Shown one piece after another: positions 25,062 through 33,900 of a stretch of 36,747 nt of DNA. The DNA lies in IMG/VR virus record IMGVR_UViG_3300009788_000207, positions 1-36,747 of that record. One strand, given 5' to 3'. The position numbers and the translations under genes were made by a program. The stretch comes from a virus. How positions within the stretch are numbered: the first letter of the stretch is position 1; every line of letters starts with the position of its first letter. The notes under the pieces are model-generated. The model made no database searches. It was not told the origin of the DNA and was given only the letters and a program-made list of their open reading frames with translations.

Positions 25062-25511
25062 ATGGTAGATAAGACTTTATCGAGCATTGTTGGTGGCGGG
25101 CTTAGGCCCCCTACAACTCTTTTTGGAGCAAGAGTTCAGTCTGCTTCTGGCGTCCATACAGGCGTAAATACGTTTATGGGTGCCACGCTTTCCTCTGAGG
25201 TGACTAGTGCAACACTCACTCAAGTGGTAAGTCTTGTCGGTCCAGGGGTTGTCACCTTTCTGGGAATGGTTAAAACATCAGTCGATACCACGGCATCAAA
25301 AATCAGGGTGATAGTTGACGGAGAAGAAGCCTTGCTCGAAAACACAGCGGGGGTTTTAGATGCCACGCATTACTATAGTATCATAGGAGATTTTTCTACT
25401 TTAGATCACGTAGCAGAGCCACAAATACCTTTTGAATCAACATTTGTTGTTGAGGTTGCCGGTGACGGTACGCAGGGATCAAAGGCGGCTTATAAGAGGT
25501 ATCTAACATGA
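25062..25511 (+). CDS. Hypothetical tail-associated protein, 149 aa
   Basis: The ATG at 25062 follows the upstream TAA directly, and its TGA overlaps the next ATG. The protein starts MVDKTLSSIVGGGLRPPTTL and contains a beta-sandwich-like region (VVTFLGMVKTSVDTTASKIR and IRVIVDGEEALLENTAGVLD). It resembles small virion proteins that pair with short fibres. No membrane segment or catalytic motif is seen. Function inferred from position only. Confidence 0.6.
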   Translation: MVDKTLSSIVGGGLRPPTTLFGARVQSASGVHTGVNTFMGATLSSEVTSATLTQVVSLVGPGVVTFLGMVKTSVDTTASKIRVIVDGEEALLENTAGVLDATHYYSIIGDFSTLDHVAEPQIPFESTFVVEVAGDGTQGSKAAYKRYLT

Positions 25512-25903
25512 TCACCTATAAAAAAAGAACATCCATTAATCCTGATGAATATGAAGATGTTGATGTAGCGGATATAGAATATCTGGATTACATACAGGTT
25601 TTTAGGAATGGTGTTTTTAAAGGTGCTGAAGCATGGCAAAAAGGCTCTCCAGTGCAGACTCACAGAACCGATATCTTTCTAGATGAGTTCTTTGATTTGT
25701 TTACTGAGGCGAAAGACAACGCTATCCATGCATCGACAAATGCAAAAATCAAGCGGGCGCGGAGAAGCCTGAATTATTCCAAGCACCGGCCCTTTGATGT
25801 ATCTACTGACAAAAGGATAGCTGCCTTACTGAATGCGGCTGTTACGGACGGAATTATTACACCAACTGTAAGGATTACGATTAAAAAAGGGGTTCCATTA
25901 TGA
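25508..25903 (+). CDS. Hypothetical protein, 131 aa
   Basis: ATG at 25508 overlaps the previous stop (ATGA) and its own TGA overlaps the next ATG. The product (MITYKKRTSINPDEYEDVDV onward) is acidic at first, then basic (KIKRARRSLNYSKHRPFDVS). It ends in a basic strand, TVRITIKKGVPL. It is soluble and mixed alpha/beta. The operon position before the lipoprotein and hydrolase suggests a tail or lysis-region accessory. No family recognised. Confidence 0.6.
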   Translation: MITYKKRTSINPDEYEDVDVADIEYLDYIQVFRNGVFKGAEAWQKGSPVQTHRTDIFLDEFFDLFTEAKDNAIHASTNAKIKRARRSLNYSKHRPFDVSTDKRIAALLNAAVTDGIITPTVRITIKKGVPL

Positions 25904-26151
25904 ATAAAATACTTTGTGTTTTGGTAATTTTTATTATGGGCTGCGGCACTACCGGAAAGCTTGAGCCAGCAGAGGGCGTTAATTATGTTCTCACCTCCCA
26001 CGGATGCTCCGGCCTGATCTCCAAATATATAACGGGCGAAGTGTGCTACTGGAAAGCTACAAGTTCCTCCAGCACAACTGGCTTGGTGGTTGATGTTACC
26101 AGTGAGGACGAGTGGTCAATGATCGGCACTGCGGAGGAAAATAAAGAGTGA
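25900..26151 (+). CDS. Small lipoprotein, 83 aa
   Basis: ATG at 25900 (ATGA overlap). Residues 1-15 form a type II signal peptide, MNKILCVLVIFIMGC, with a lipobox ending at Cys15; the mature part (GTTGKLEPAEGVNYVLTSHG onward) is polar with two more Cys residues. It would be exported and anchored to a membrane leaflet of the host. The next gene encodes an alpha/beta hydrolase with an overlapping start. Its size and location would also suit an Rz1-type outer-membrane spanin or a superinfection-exclusion lipoprotein. No Rz-like partner is visible, so neither is asserted. Confidence 0.65.
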   Translation: MNKILCVLVIFIMGCGTTGKLEPAEGVNYVLTSHGCSGLISKYITGEVCYWKATSSSSTTGLVVDVTSEDEWSMIGTAEENKE

Positions 26152-26798
26152 AAAAGGCCGTCATAGAACTCCATGGGTGGAATGTCTCTGACTGGCGTAA
26201 AACAGTCGGGAGGCTAACAGAGCCTTTCGAGAAGCTTGGCTATCGAGTTGAAGTATTAGACTACGGCTATTGGCCGTTTACATGGCAGGCAACAAAGGGT
26301 AATCCAGAGGTAGCAAAGAAGCTCGCCAATCTGGTATTAAAATTAGTTGGCGAGGGATATACCGTTGATTTAGTTGCGCACTCAAACGGGGGCACAATTA
26401 CTTATATCGCAGCAAACAAGTACCAGATACCGATTAATACTTACGTGGCCATACAGCCAGCACTGAGGAAAGACAGCCACCCTTGCACATCAGCAAAGTT
26501 GTGCCAAGTTTGGTATAATAACGGCGATGTTCCAGTTGTATTGGGTAAATGGCTAAGATGGTTTACGCCTTGGGCGAAAATGGCCAGACCTTGGGGTGAA
26601 ATGGGGCACGATGGATACAAGGGCGAAGTAACCGACCCACCAGTCGTACAGTTTAACGGCGGCGAAGATTTTAAAGTTAAAGCTAACGGACATAGTAATT
26701 ATTTTGAAAAGAGCGTGCGTGGATTTTTTCTGCCACGAATAGCAAAATATTGTGACGATCAAAGAACAACCGTCAAGCCAGAGGACACAGGAGTTTAA
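26148..26798 (+). CDS. Alpha/beta hydrolase (esterase/lipase-like), 216 aa
   Basis: GTG at 26148 overlaps the lipoprotein stop. The sequence opens with AVIELHGWNVSDW, an HG-type oxyanion segment. It has the nucleophile elbow VAHSNGG with Ser79, a likely acid Asp127 in YNNGDVPV, and His182 in NGHSNYFEKS, which together form a complete Ser-Asp-His triad. There is no signal peptide, so export would need a holin or incorporation in the virion. It may be an esterase acting on envelope lipid or on capsule O-acetyl groups, or a virion enzyme. The size is on the small side for the superfamily. Confidence 0.8.
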   Translation: MKKAVIELHGWNVSDWRKTVGRLTEPFEKLGYRVEVLDYGYWPFTWQATKGNPEVAKKLANLVLKLVGEGYTVDLVAHSNGGTITYIAANKYQIPINTYVAIQPALRKDSHPCTSAKLCQVWYNNGDVPVVLGKWLRWFTPWAKMARPWGEMGHDGYKGEVTDPPVVQFNGGEDFKVKANGHSNYFEKSVRGFFLPRIAKYCDDQRTTVKPEDTGV

Positions 26799-26799
26799 G

Positions 26800-27855
26800 A
26801 TGGCAGGTATTTTTGAATCCAGTATTAACAAAGCAGATCCTTTTAGCAAGATTAAAGGCTATGAGGCTGAGCGCGTTGATATTGCGCCAGAGGATACCGT
26901 TGAGGCCAGAGTTCAGAGTATTATTGATCGAGGTGGCAAGGGCCAACAACAGGAGGTTACCCGAGCAAAACAAGAACAGGCTCGCGCCGGTCTACTAAAT
27001 ACTTCGATGGCCGTGGGTGCCGCAGAGGGTGCCAGAATTCAGCATGCGTTCCCGATTGCATCTCAGGATGCCTCCCAAAGCCTTGAGGCACGAATGGCAA
27101 ATCAGCTCGCTACAGGTCGAGCCAGTGAGTTTTCAGCTGGAGAGTTTAATGTTGCCGGTCAGCAAGAACGGATAGGGCAGCAACAGTTAGAGCAGCAAGA
27201 GCTAATTGGTACACAAAATATAGCATTAGCGGGCGAAGAAGCGAGGCTGATTAGTGTTCGTGATGAGCTTTTAGCAAAAGAGGCTCGCGGTGTCGCTCTT
27301 ACAAAGGCAGAGACAGACGAAGTGACGGCAGCAACTGCGGCACTAGAGGCCCGTGAAGTGGCTGCAACAAAGGCAGAAACCGACACGTTTGTAGCAGAGG
27401 CAGCAGCAAAAGAAGCTCGGGGTGTTGCCCTTACGAAAGCAGAAACGGATGCACTTGCGGCAGCAACGGCAGCGGAAGAGGCGAGGGTTGTTGCAGAGAG
27501 AAAGGCAGCAGATGATATCTTGCTGGAAGGTTTAACATCAGAAAATGCTATTAAGCTGGCAGATATTCAAGGTACGTTTAATACGCAGATTCAGGCATCT
27601 GCCTCATCAGCAAACATTTATGATAGTTATAGCGGGAACGTGACAGAAATTCTTAACAATCCAAAGATAAAACCTGCGCAGAAACAACAGCTTATAGATC
27701 AACAACTTGTTTTAATGAAAGGGGCACTGGCTATTCAGGAGGGAATTACAGGGCTAGATTTAACGGATGTTTTGAATTTTTCTGGTGATGGGACAACAGG
27801 GGGTACATCTCCAAATCCCCGCGTAGGCGGATACGGCCCTGGTGGGTATTACTAA
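26800..27855 (+). CDS. Internal virion protein with four 22-residue helical repeats, 351 aa
   Basis: ATG at 26800 with AGGAG upstream; an upstream GTG at 26752 lies within the hydrolase gene and is rejected. The N-terminus (MAGIFESSINKADPFSKIKG) and LLNTSMAVGAAEGARIQHAF followed by PIASQDASQS match a class of ejection-type virion proteins in podoviruses. Residues 160-247 hold four in-register 22-residue repeats built on EAR.VA.TKAETD, giving a long amphipathic helix. The C-terminus is Gly-rich and flexible. Probably packaged in the capsid and ejected into the cell. Its TAA directly precedes the next ATG. Confidence 0.7.
   Translation: MAGIFESSINKADPFSKIKGYEAERVDIAPEDTVEARVQSIIDRGGKGQQQEVTRAKQEQARAGLLNTSMAVGAAEGARIQHAFPIASQDASQSLEARMANQLATGRASEFSAGEFNVAGQQERIGQQQLEQQELIGTQNIALAGEEARLISVRDELLAKEARGVALTKAETDEVTAATAALEAREVAATKAETDTFVAEAAAKEARGVALTKAETDALAAATAAEEARVVAERKAADDILLEGLTSENAIKLADIQGTFNTQIQASASSANIYDSYSGNVTEILNNPKIKPAQKQQLIDQQLVLMKGALAIQEGITGLDLTDVLNFSGDGTTGGTSPNPRVGGYGPGGYY
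27277..27540 (+). repeat. Four tandem 66-bp coding repeats
   Basis: Four consecutive 66-bp units encode 22-residue units with the consensus EAR(G/E)VA(L/A)TKAETD at their start; the fourth is more diverged (EARVVAERKAADD). The period of 22 residues equals two hendecads, a spacing typical of long straight helices. Confidence 0.8.
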
Positions 27856-28293
27856 ATGATTATCCGTCCGGCCACTCCTAACGATATTCAGGCAATCACT
27901 GATCTTGGGCTGGAGGCATTGATGAATGATGCGTATCCTAATTTGGTGATTGATAAGGACAAGGTTAAAGCGATGGCGACTGAATGTGTATCGGCAGCCA
28001 CTAATTTTGCATGGGTAACAGAGGTTGATGACAAGGTAGTGGCTGCGGTATCTGCTATAGTAACCGACATGATGTTCTACGAGAGGAAGCAAGCGAACGT
28101 GGTACAATTCTACACAACGGTGCCCAATGCGGGACTGCCATTGATTAGAGAGTTTTTGCGGTGGTCCAGAAATAGGCGTGCTATTAAAATGATTTGTTTT
28201 ACGTTGGAGGTCCGAGCAGATCCCCGAATAGGCATATTGTTGGAAAGGCTCGGTTTAAAGTCCGAGCTTCCCGTATACATGGAGTTGCGATAA
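27856..28293 (+). CDS. GNAT-family acetyltransferase-like protein, 145 aa
   Basis: The ATG at 27856 abuts the upstream TAA. The opening MIIRPATPNDIQAITDLGLE is the standard first strand and helix of GNAT N-acetyltransferases. A central strand FAWVTEVDDKVVAAVSAIVT follows, and the end EVRADPRIGILLERLGLKSE resembles the GNAT terminal helix and strand. The acetyl-CoA-binding R/Q-x-x-G-x-G/A loop is not clear, so activity is uncertain. Genes of this type are common among phage structural genes; the substrate is unknown. The TAA is followed by ATGAG, now the left copy of the HNH insertion repeat. Confidence 0.75.
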   Translation: MIIRPATPNDIQAITDLGLEALMNDAYPNLVIDKDKVKAMATECVSAATNFAWVTEVDDKVVAAVSAIVTDMMFYERKQANVVQFYTTVPNAGLPLIREFLRWSRNRRAIKMICFTLEVRADPRIGILLERLGLKSELPVYMELR

Positions 28294-28298
28294 ATGAG
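28292..28298 (+). repeat. Left copy of the AAATGAG direct repeat flanking the HNH gene
   Basis: AAATGAG at 28292-28298 recurs at 29041-29047, 749 bp apart, exactly bracketing the minus-strand endonuclease cassette. The right copy includes the ATG of the next + strand gene. The repeat is short, so chance cannot be excluded, but its placement is exact. Confidence 0.55.
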
Positions 28299-28302
28299 AA
28301 AG

Positions 28303-28980
28303 TTAAGTGATAATTCTCTTTTTACCTCTTGCTATCATGGATATAGTCGAAGGATTTACAGAGAACAGTTTAGCTATTGCTGTTTGAGTCATGGTTTTTT
28401 TCATTTCATGAATTTTCCTAATATCGTCGTCGCTCAGCTTGGCAAAATGATGGGATTCGCCTTTGGTGCAATTGCTTCGTCCTTTAGCGATCTTGTCCTG
28501 CATGTTGTCTTTGGGAGTTCCAAGAAAGAGATGACTTGGGTTGACGCATGGAGGATTATCGCACAGATGAAGAACAAATATACCCTCTGGGATTTCCCCC
28601 TTGTGGATAAGGTAAGAAAACCTATGAGCGCCAATAGTCTTTTGATTGACCCAGAAAGATCCATATCCATTATCAAATTGACCGCCGGTCCAGAGCCAGC
28701 ACCCTTCAGACTTGTTAACATGAAAAAGAAATCTATCTTTGTCTGTCATATCCCTCGTTGGATTAACGGTGCGCTTGCTACATTGTCGTTGATAGTGCTT
28801 ATTGCAGAGTCCTTTCGAGAAGGCTGGGGACGAACACTTGCTACAGGCTTTTCCTTTATTAACCTCAAAAAGATGCCTTGGTATGGATTTTACAGTTCTT
28901 TTTCGGTAATCTCTATTGTAGCATTTTTGACACATACCCTTGGAGTATATGTTTTGAGATCCACATTCAATACAATGCAT
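28303..28980 (-). CDS. HNH endonuclease, free-standing homing type, 225 aa
   Basis: This is the only convincing minus-strand gene. The start is the ATG ending at 28980, with AAGGGA about 8 bases upstream. Two zinc knuckles lie at the N-terminus (Cys3, Cys6, Cys17, Cys20; and Cys46, Cys49, Cys59, His62). The HNH core lies at about 118-162 (HRFSYLIHKGEIPEG, LHLCDNPPCVNPSHLFLGT) with His138, Asn147 and His150. A C-terminal helix-turn-helix segment at about 181-222 (LSDDDIRKIHEMKKTMTQTA) probably reads the target site. Such enzymes cut intron-less or rival phage alleles and spread by repair. It carries its own promoter and interrupts the + strand operon. Confidence 0.92.
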   Translation of the reverse strand: MHCIECGSQNIYSKGMCQKCYNRDYRKRTVKSIPRHLFEVNKGKACSKCSSPAFSKGLCNKHYQRQCSKRTVNPTRDMTDKDRFLFHVNKSEGCWLWTGGQFDNGYGSFWVNQKTIGAHRFSYLIHKGEIPEGIFVLHLCDNPPCVNPSHLFLGTPKDNMQDKIAKGRSNCTKGESHHFAKLSDDDIRKIHEMKKTMTQTAIAKLFSVNPSTISMIARGKKRIIT

Positions 28981-29012
28981 AAGTGCATCCCTTTATTTAA
29001 TTACGAGAAACA

Positions 29013-29042
29013 ATTATATCCTACTGTAAAGGATTGTGTCAA
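29013..29042 (-). promoter_or_regulatory. Consensus sigma-70 promoter for the HNH gene
   Basis: Read on the minus strand, TTGACA (29042-29037), an 18-bp spacer and TATAAT (29018-29013) match both consensus hexamers perfectly. Transcription would start about 30 bp before the HNH ATG at 28980. The -35 box overlaps the right AAATGAG copy, so the promoter arrived with the cassette or was formed at the junction. Confidence 0.8.
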
Positions 29043-29047
29043 ATGAG
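29041..29047 (+). repeat. Right copy of the AAATGAG direct repeat flanking the HNH gene
   Basis: This is the second copy of the heptamer also found at 28292-28298. It spans the start codon (29043) of the Ala-rich membrane protein gene. Confidence 0.55.
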
Positions 29048-29747
29048 CAAGCTAGTCAAGGGCTTAAAGAAAATTCGGAAAAAAATTATAAAAGGTTTAA
29101 AGACTGGTTTCCGATCTATCACAAAATCCACTATTGGAAAGGTGCTGATGTTCGCTGCCACTGTCTATTTGGGCGGAGCCGCGCTCGGGGCATGGAACAG
29201 CCCGTTCAGCTCGATAAACGGGGCTCTGGCGGGCGGGCAAGCTGCTGCCGGTGCCGGTGCCGAAGTGGCTGCTGGGGCCGAAGCTGCCGCCGCTGTTGCA
29301 CCTACTACTGGACAGGTAGGTTCGATGCTTGGTGTAGAAGGATCTGTCGCAGATGTCATGACACAAACCGCTTTGGCCGAAGGAGTTCCCGCTGCCGCAG
29401 TTGGCCCTGGTGGTTCCATGGCTGTAGCCGAACGAGTGGGAGGGAATTTAGCTCAAGGGTATCTGGAAAAGACCGGCGCACAGAAGGCAGGAGGTAGTCT
29501 ATTTGAGAAGGCTATAGGAGCCACCAAGTCAGTAGGCAAGTTCGCCAATGAAAACAAATTACTCACTGCTATGGGTATTAATGCTGTGTCCGGTGCTGTA
29601 GCTGCCAGAGAAGCAGAGCAGGCCGAACGAGAAGAACGCCGAAGAATGCAACGAAACTTATCGGTTGGCAATATTGATTTAGGGATAAGCCCTGGTGGGC
29701 ATCGAGCAGCGCAGCCAGGACTGGTTAGCAGAAACATTCGAGGTTAA
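29043..29747 (+). CDS. Ala/Gly-rich membrane-associated virion protein, 234 aa
   Basis: ATG at 29043; an in-frame GTG at 29034 lies in the HNH promoter and is disfavoured. Residues 1-30 are very basic (MSKLVKGLKKIRKKIIKGLK), then a hydrophobic helix VLMFAATVYLGGAALGAW. A long Ala/Gly region with several short hydrophobic segments and a charged helix (REAEQAEREERRRMQRNLSV) follow. This resembles ejected proteins that insert in the host membrane to form a DNA channel. The natural ribosome site seems to have been displaced by the HNH insertion; AAAGGATTGTG at 29028-29038 could serve. Confidence 0.7.
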   Translation: MSKLVKGLKKIRKKIIKGLKTGFRSITKSTIGKVLMFAATVYLGGAALGAWNSPFSSINGALAGGQAAAGAGAEVAAGAEAAAAVAPTTGQVGSMLGVEGSVADVMTQTALAEGVPAAAVGPGGSMAVAERVGGNLAQGYLEKTGAQKAGGSLFEKAIGATKSVGKFANENKLLTAMGINAVSGAVAAREAEQAEREERRRMQRNLSVGNIDLGISPGGHRAAQPGLVSRNIRG

Positions 29748-29748
29748 T

Positions 29749-30309
29749 ATGGCAGACGATCTTTTAGCGCCACAAGAACAAGCAGCTGATCAGGGTATGA
29801 ACGCTCCCACTCCAGAAGACCAAGAGGCTTACGAGCGTACTGTTCTCGCTGGAATCAAGGTCTTGTCCGACCCAAAAACAAACCCGAAAATCATGAAGAT
29901 GCTTAAATCTGAGGGGGAGCCTGCCAAGATTTTGGCGTCTGCGACTACTGCCATTGTGACTCAGCTTGATGAGCAATCAGGTGGTACTGTCCCAGAAATA
30001 GTTATTATGCCCGCTGCCGGTGAGATTTTGGAGCAAGTGGCCGAATTCGCCAATGAGTCTGGTGTCATGAAAGTTGATAAAATGACACAGGACAAAGCCG
30101 CCCAGCTTTTAGTAATGGAACTTGCCGACACTTACGAGATTGACCCAGAGGAATTACAGGGATTGTCTGAAGGCATGGGAGAGGAAGAAATCCAAAGTAT
30201 CGTTAGTGAGCAGGGGGCTATTGCTGGCGAGGTGCCAGAAGAAGCAGCACAACCACAGCAGCCAGCCCAAGAACTTCCAGGGCTTGTTGCCAGAACAGTA
30301 GGTGCCTAA
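29749..30309 (+). CDS. Helical acidic virion protein, 186 aa
   Basis: ATG at 29749, one base after the upstream stop; an in-frame start at 29695 overlaps the preceding gene and is rejected. The protein is acidic and helical (MADDLLAPQEQAADQGMNAP onward) with no membrane segment, and its last 25 residues are rich in Gln, Pro and Ala. It begins with a DLLA motif that recurs in the giant protein downstream. Its place in the ejection block suggests an internal virion component or chaperone. No enzymatic motif seen. Confidence 0.65.
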   Translation: MADDLLAPQEQAADQGMNAPTPEDQEAYERTVLAGIKVLSDPKTNPKIMKMLKSEGEPAKILASATTAIVTQLDEQSGGTVPEIVIMPAAGEILEQVAEFANESGVMKVDKMTQDKAAQLLVMELADTYEIDPEELQGLSEGMGEEEIQSIVSEQGAIAGEVPEEAAQPQQPAQELPGLVARTVGA

Positions 30310-30311
30310 CA

Positions 30312-30941
30312 ATGAGTATTTTTTCTGGTGCTATTAAGGGGGCCGCAGATGTTGCAGTACCCGCATTGCTCGAAGGGTGGAAAGCAGACATCATGGCCGC
30401 ACGTGATGTGGCTTTACAAAAGGTCCGGCAGCAAGAGCATAAAACCGAGCGGGAATTCCGCACCTCTGAGCGTGTTGCTGGCGAGACATATAAAACCACC
30501 GAGCGCGTTGCCGGTGAAGAAGCCAAGGCCGGTGAGGGTGTACTTGAACGAGAGTCGCGTGAACGGATAGCAAAAACCAGAAGCACAGGAGCGGGCGCGA
30601 CACCTTACAAGGTTGTTGGTGGACAGTTGTTTAATACGGCAACCGGAAAGACCGTGCCTTTGCCAGAAAACACAACCAAACTAAAAGAGCTGGCTGTTAA
30701 GATAGCGGCTGCCAATCTTGAGGCCCAAGAGTTCGCCGACAAACCGAAGTCCATGGATGTCCTCACTTCAGAAGCATTTACCATGCTAGGCAAGTTAGGC
30801 GATAAGCCGAAGGACAAAGGTGGAAAAGAAGTTGTTTTCACTCATCCTACAAAGGGCGATGTCTACGAAGAGGACATTCAGTTAACCATGAAGACTCATG
30901 GCTTGACTAGGGCGAAGGTAATGGAAAAGCTGGGGCAATGA
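30312..30941 (+). CDS. Helical virion protein, 209 aa
   Basis: ATG at 30312, two bases after the upstream TAA. The first 95 residues (MSIFSGAIKGAADVAVPALL, then REFRTSERVAGETYKTTERV) are highly charged, with an imperfect repeat of (S/T)ERVAGE. A small beta region (YKVVGGQLFNTATGKTVPLP) and C-terminal helices follow. The TGA at 30939-30941 lies just before the ATG of the giant gene. Probably an internal or tail-tip component. Family unknown. Confidence 0.65.
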   Translation: MSIFSGAIKGAADVAVPALLEGWKADIMAARDVALQKVRQQEHKTEREFRTSERVAGETYKTTERVAGEEAKAGEGVLERESRERIAKTRSTGAGATPYKVVGGQLFNTATGKTVPLPENTTKLKELAVKIAAANLEAQEFADKPKSMDVLTSEAFTMLGKLGDKPKDKGGKEVVFTHPTKGDVYEEDIQLTMKTHGLTRAKVMEKLGQ

Positions 30942-30942
30942 T

Positions 30943-33900
30943 ATGGCGCGGGATTTATTCGCTACTGGTCGAGACTTATTTGCTGAAGAAGAGCCTAGAG
31001 ATCTTTTAGCGCAGGCCGAGCCCGTAGAAGAAGAAAAAGGATACTTCGGAAATACTTTTCGTCGCATTGGCGAAAGAGCTACCGAGCTTGGTGGACAGAT
31101 TGTATCAGGGATCGATGTGGCAGCCAAGGCTGCTGAAGAAGCCTTTCCATTAGGTGGTTTTACTTTTGAAAAAGGGTCCATTCTACCCACCTACAGAAAA
31201 CCAGAAGAGTTCAAAGCACTCGCAGAACAGGGATTACCAAACCTTGTAGCCGAGAGTGGTGAGCGTCTAAAAGGAATGGATTTCGGCTCTACCCCTACTC
31301 ACACATGGGACGAGGTAAAGCGACACTTCTCCGAAGAGGGTGCTGTTAGCGGCATGGGCGAAGTGCTCAAGTATGCTGGAGAAACTGGCGCAGCATCTAT
31401 TCCAGATATGGTATTCGCAGTATTGAATCTTCCTGGGTATGTTCTCGCGAGGTCTTCGGAAATTGGCGAGACAAGAGCTGCTAACAAAGGGAAGCCTGAA
31501 ACTGATTTGGTTGACATAATGGAAGCGGCCCCCTTTGCTTTAGGGTCTGCTATCTTGGAACGAGTCGGTGGTAGAGGTATTGCCGACGCATACTCTGAAG
31601 CTGCAGAACTTATAGGACAAGGCGCGCTCAAAGTCATTGCTAAAAAAGCAGGGAAGGCAGCGGCGAAAGAGGCGGGCACTGAATTTGTACAAGAAGGCAT
31701 TATTGAATATGTAGGGGAGAAGTTTGGTACTGAAGCTGAAATGAATCTTGCCGAGGCAATGGAAAGAGGCGTTGCCGGTGCTGTTGCTGGTGGTATTTAT
31801 GGTGGTGCAGCAGCTGGCAGTATTGCTACTGTAAGTAATCCAGAGAAGAAAATAGAAGCAGCGCTGCAAGCTGAGATAGATGCCGCTGAATTCATCACCC
31901 CCGCCGAAGAAGTAGCTCGCAAAGCCTTTGATGTAGATCAGACTATTGCTGACACGGTTTCCAGTATTAATCAGGCCCAATCGGTTGATGAGGCAGTCGA
32001 TATCGCAACCCAAATATTAAGCAAGGATATCGAAGGACTGACTGTCACACCTATCAGTGAGATGACAACTAACGAATTGCTGAATGCTCAGCCTCAAGAA
32101 GATTTGGCTATTGCAGAAGAGCCGGTGGCTCCAGTAGAGGAAGTTGCTCCTGTTTTGCCGGTAACTGAAATTCCTGCAGAACCTGATAAGGTTACAGGCA
32201 GGGATTTATTAGCGGATGAACCTATTACACCAGAAGCTGTCACTGTGCAGCCGGAGGAAGAACGTGCCGAAATCGAAATACCACCCCAAGAAAAAGTCGC
32301 CGCCGAAAAAGAGGAAGAGATCCCTGTACGAGATGGCCCTGCAGAAATCACCAAAGGGGAGCAAGTATTAGCTGACGCTGAAATCAAAAAACTTCAACGA
32401 GCAAAAGAAACTACTGAGCGGTACGCACAAAAGACCAAGGTTAATGAAACTGAGGATTCTTTGTTGACTGCTGCCGCGAAGCTTGGTGGATTAAATATCG
32501 ATGCATGGGTTGCAGAAGGTGTTGACCCAGAAGTAATGAAGGACCGAGCATTAAACAACAAGGTATTTGGTCGTCCTGCATTTCGCCGCAAAGGTGGTAT
32601 GACTCCAGATGATGTTGCGGAAATAGCAAATCAGTACGGATATGGGCAGGATCTTACTGCCAATGAAGCACTAGACCTGATAATGAATGAGATAGCGGGT
32701 GAGGCTTCATATACTCCCGCTGGCATTGAAAACCAGTTAGAACGCGAAGCATTGCAACAGCAGGAAGATGAAGCTGTACAGGCTCTGGATTACATCCCTA
32801 CGGAGTACGAATCATTTACTGAGGGGATGAGCCCAGAGCAAGAAAGGTCATTCCATGCAGCAGCAAGTATGGAGATCGACCCATACCAATACACTGATTT
32901 TGAAGAAGCCGACAAAGCAATAGGAGATTCTTATGACAATTTCGTACGAGGAATGGCAAAAGAGGGTGAAGCAGACGCAGGATTTGCGCTCCAGCGAGAA
33001 ACAGAAAGCGAACGCGAACAAAGGGAAGCAGCCGAATCCCAAGAAATAAAGGCCAAGAAAGATGTCGAAAAAGCTGTACAGGATAAGGCACAGGCCGACG
33101 AAGATGCGAAGGACTTTGTGCTTACCGGATCGGAGCGTACTGCTGATGTTGCGGCGGCGCGTGGACAAGAGGATATATTTGGGGCGAAGGCGAAAAAGGT
33201 AAAAAAAGCCACAGAGCCCATCGAAAAATACAATATTGAGCAAGAAGGAGAAACTTATGACAGAGAAAAGGCAGTCATACAACAACTTGATATATTTGAA
33301 GACGCAGGGGGTGGGGACTTACTCGCCGCCGCCAATCTATCATCCGAAGAAAGAATACAGCAAGCAAAAGACAATGCTCGACTTCTCGTCAAAAACGTCA
33401 AAAAAGAAGACATCCTGCACGGAGTAGATGTTGTAAACTATTCAGACGATGCGGCGCATCTGCTGGCACCAATAAGACGAGGGGCACAAGAGGCGTTTTA
33501 TGTGCTTGTGTTAGATAAGGACAAAAAGCCCATCTCAGTAATAGACCACTCCAAGGGAGGCGTTGATGCGGCTTCCGTTTATTACGGCACAGTAGCCTCA
33601 GCCATTGCTGATACAGAGGGAGGTGAAAGCGTATGGCTTGCACACAATCACCCTTCTGGCGCCGCAAAACCCTCTGAGGCTGATTATAATTTGACCGAAA
33701 AACTAACGGACAGCATTGAAAGTCTTGGCATAACAGTTGCCGGTCATATCGTGTTTGGTGAGGGTAGACAGGCATTCGGCTTTAAGGACAGAACAAAAGG
33801 GAGTGAAATAAAAATTGAGCCCAAGGTGAGAAAATTATCAACACCTGTTACTCATAGGGAGATAAGGCGCAGAAGAGGTGGTACTGTCGATCAGTTAACA

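Noticed and set aside
28294-29046. 250-codon + strand ORF opposite the HNH gene
   Set aside because: The minus strand carries clear zinc knuckles and HNH residues. The + ORF has no domain pattern, and its start and end are explained by the duplicated ATGAG at the insertion ends.
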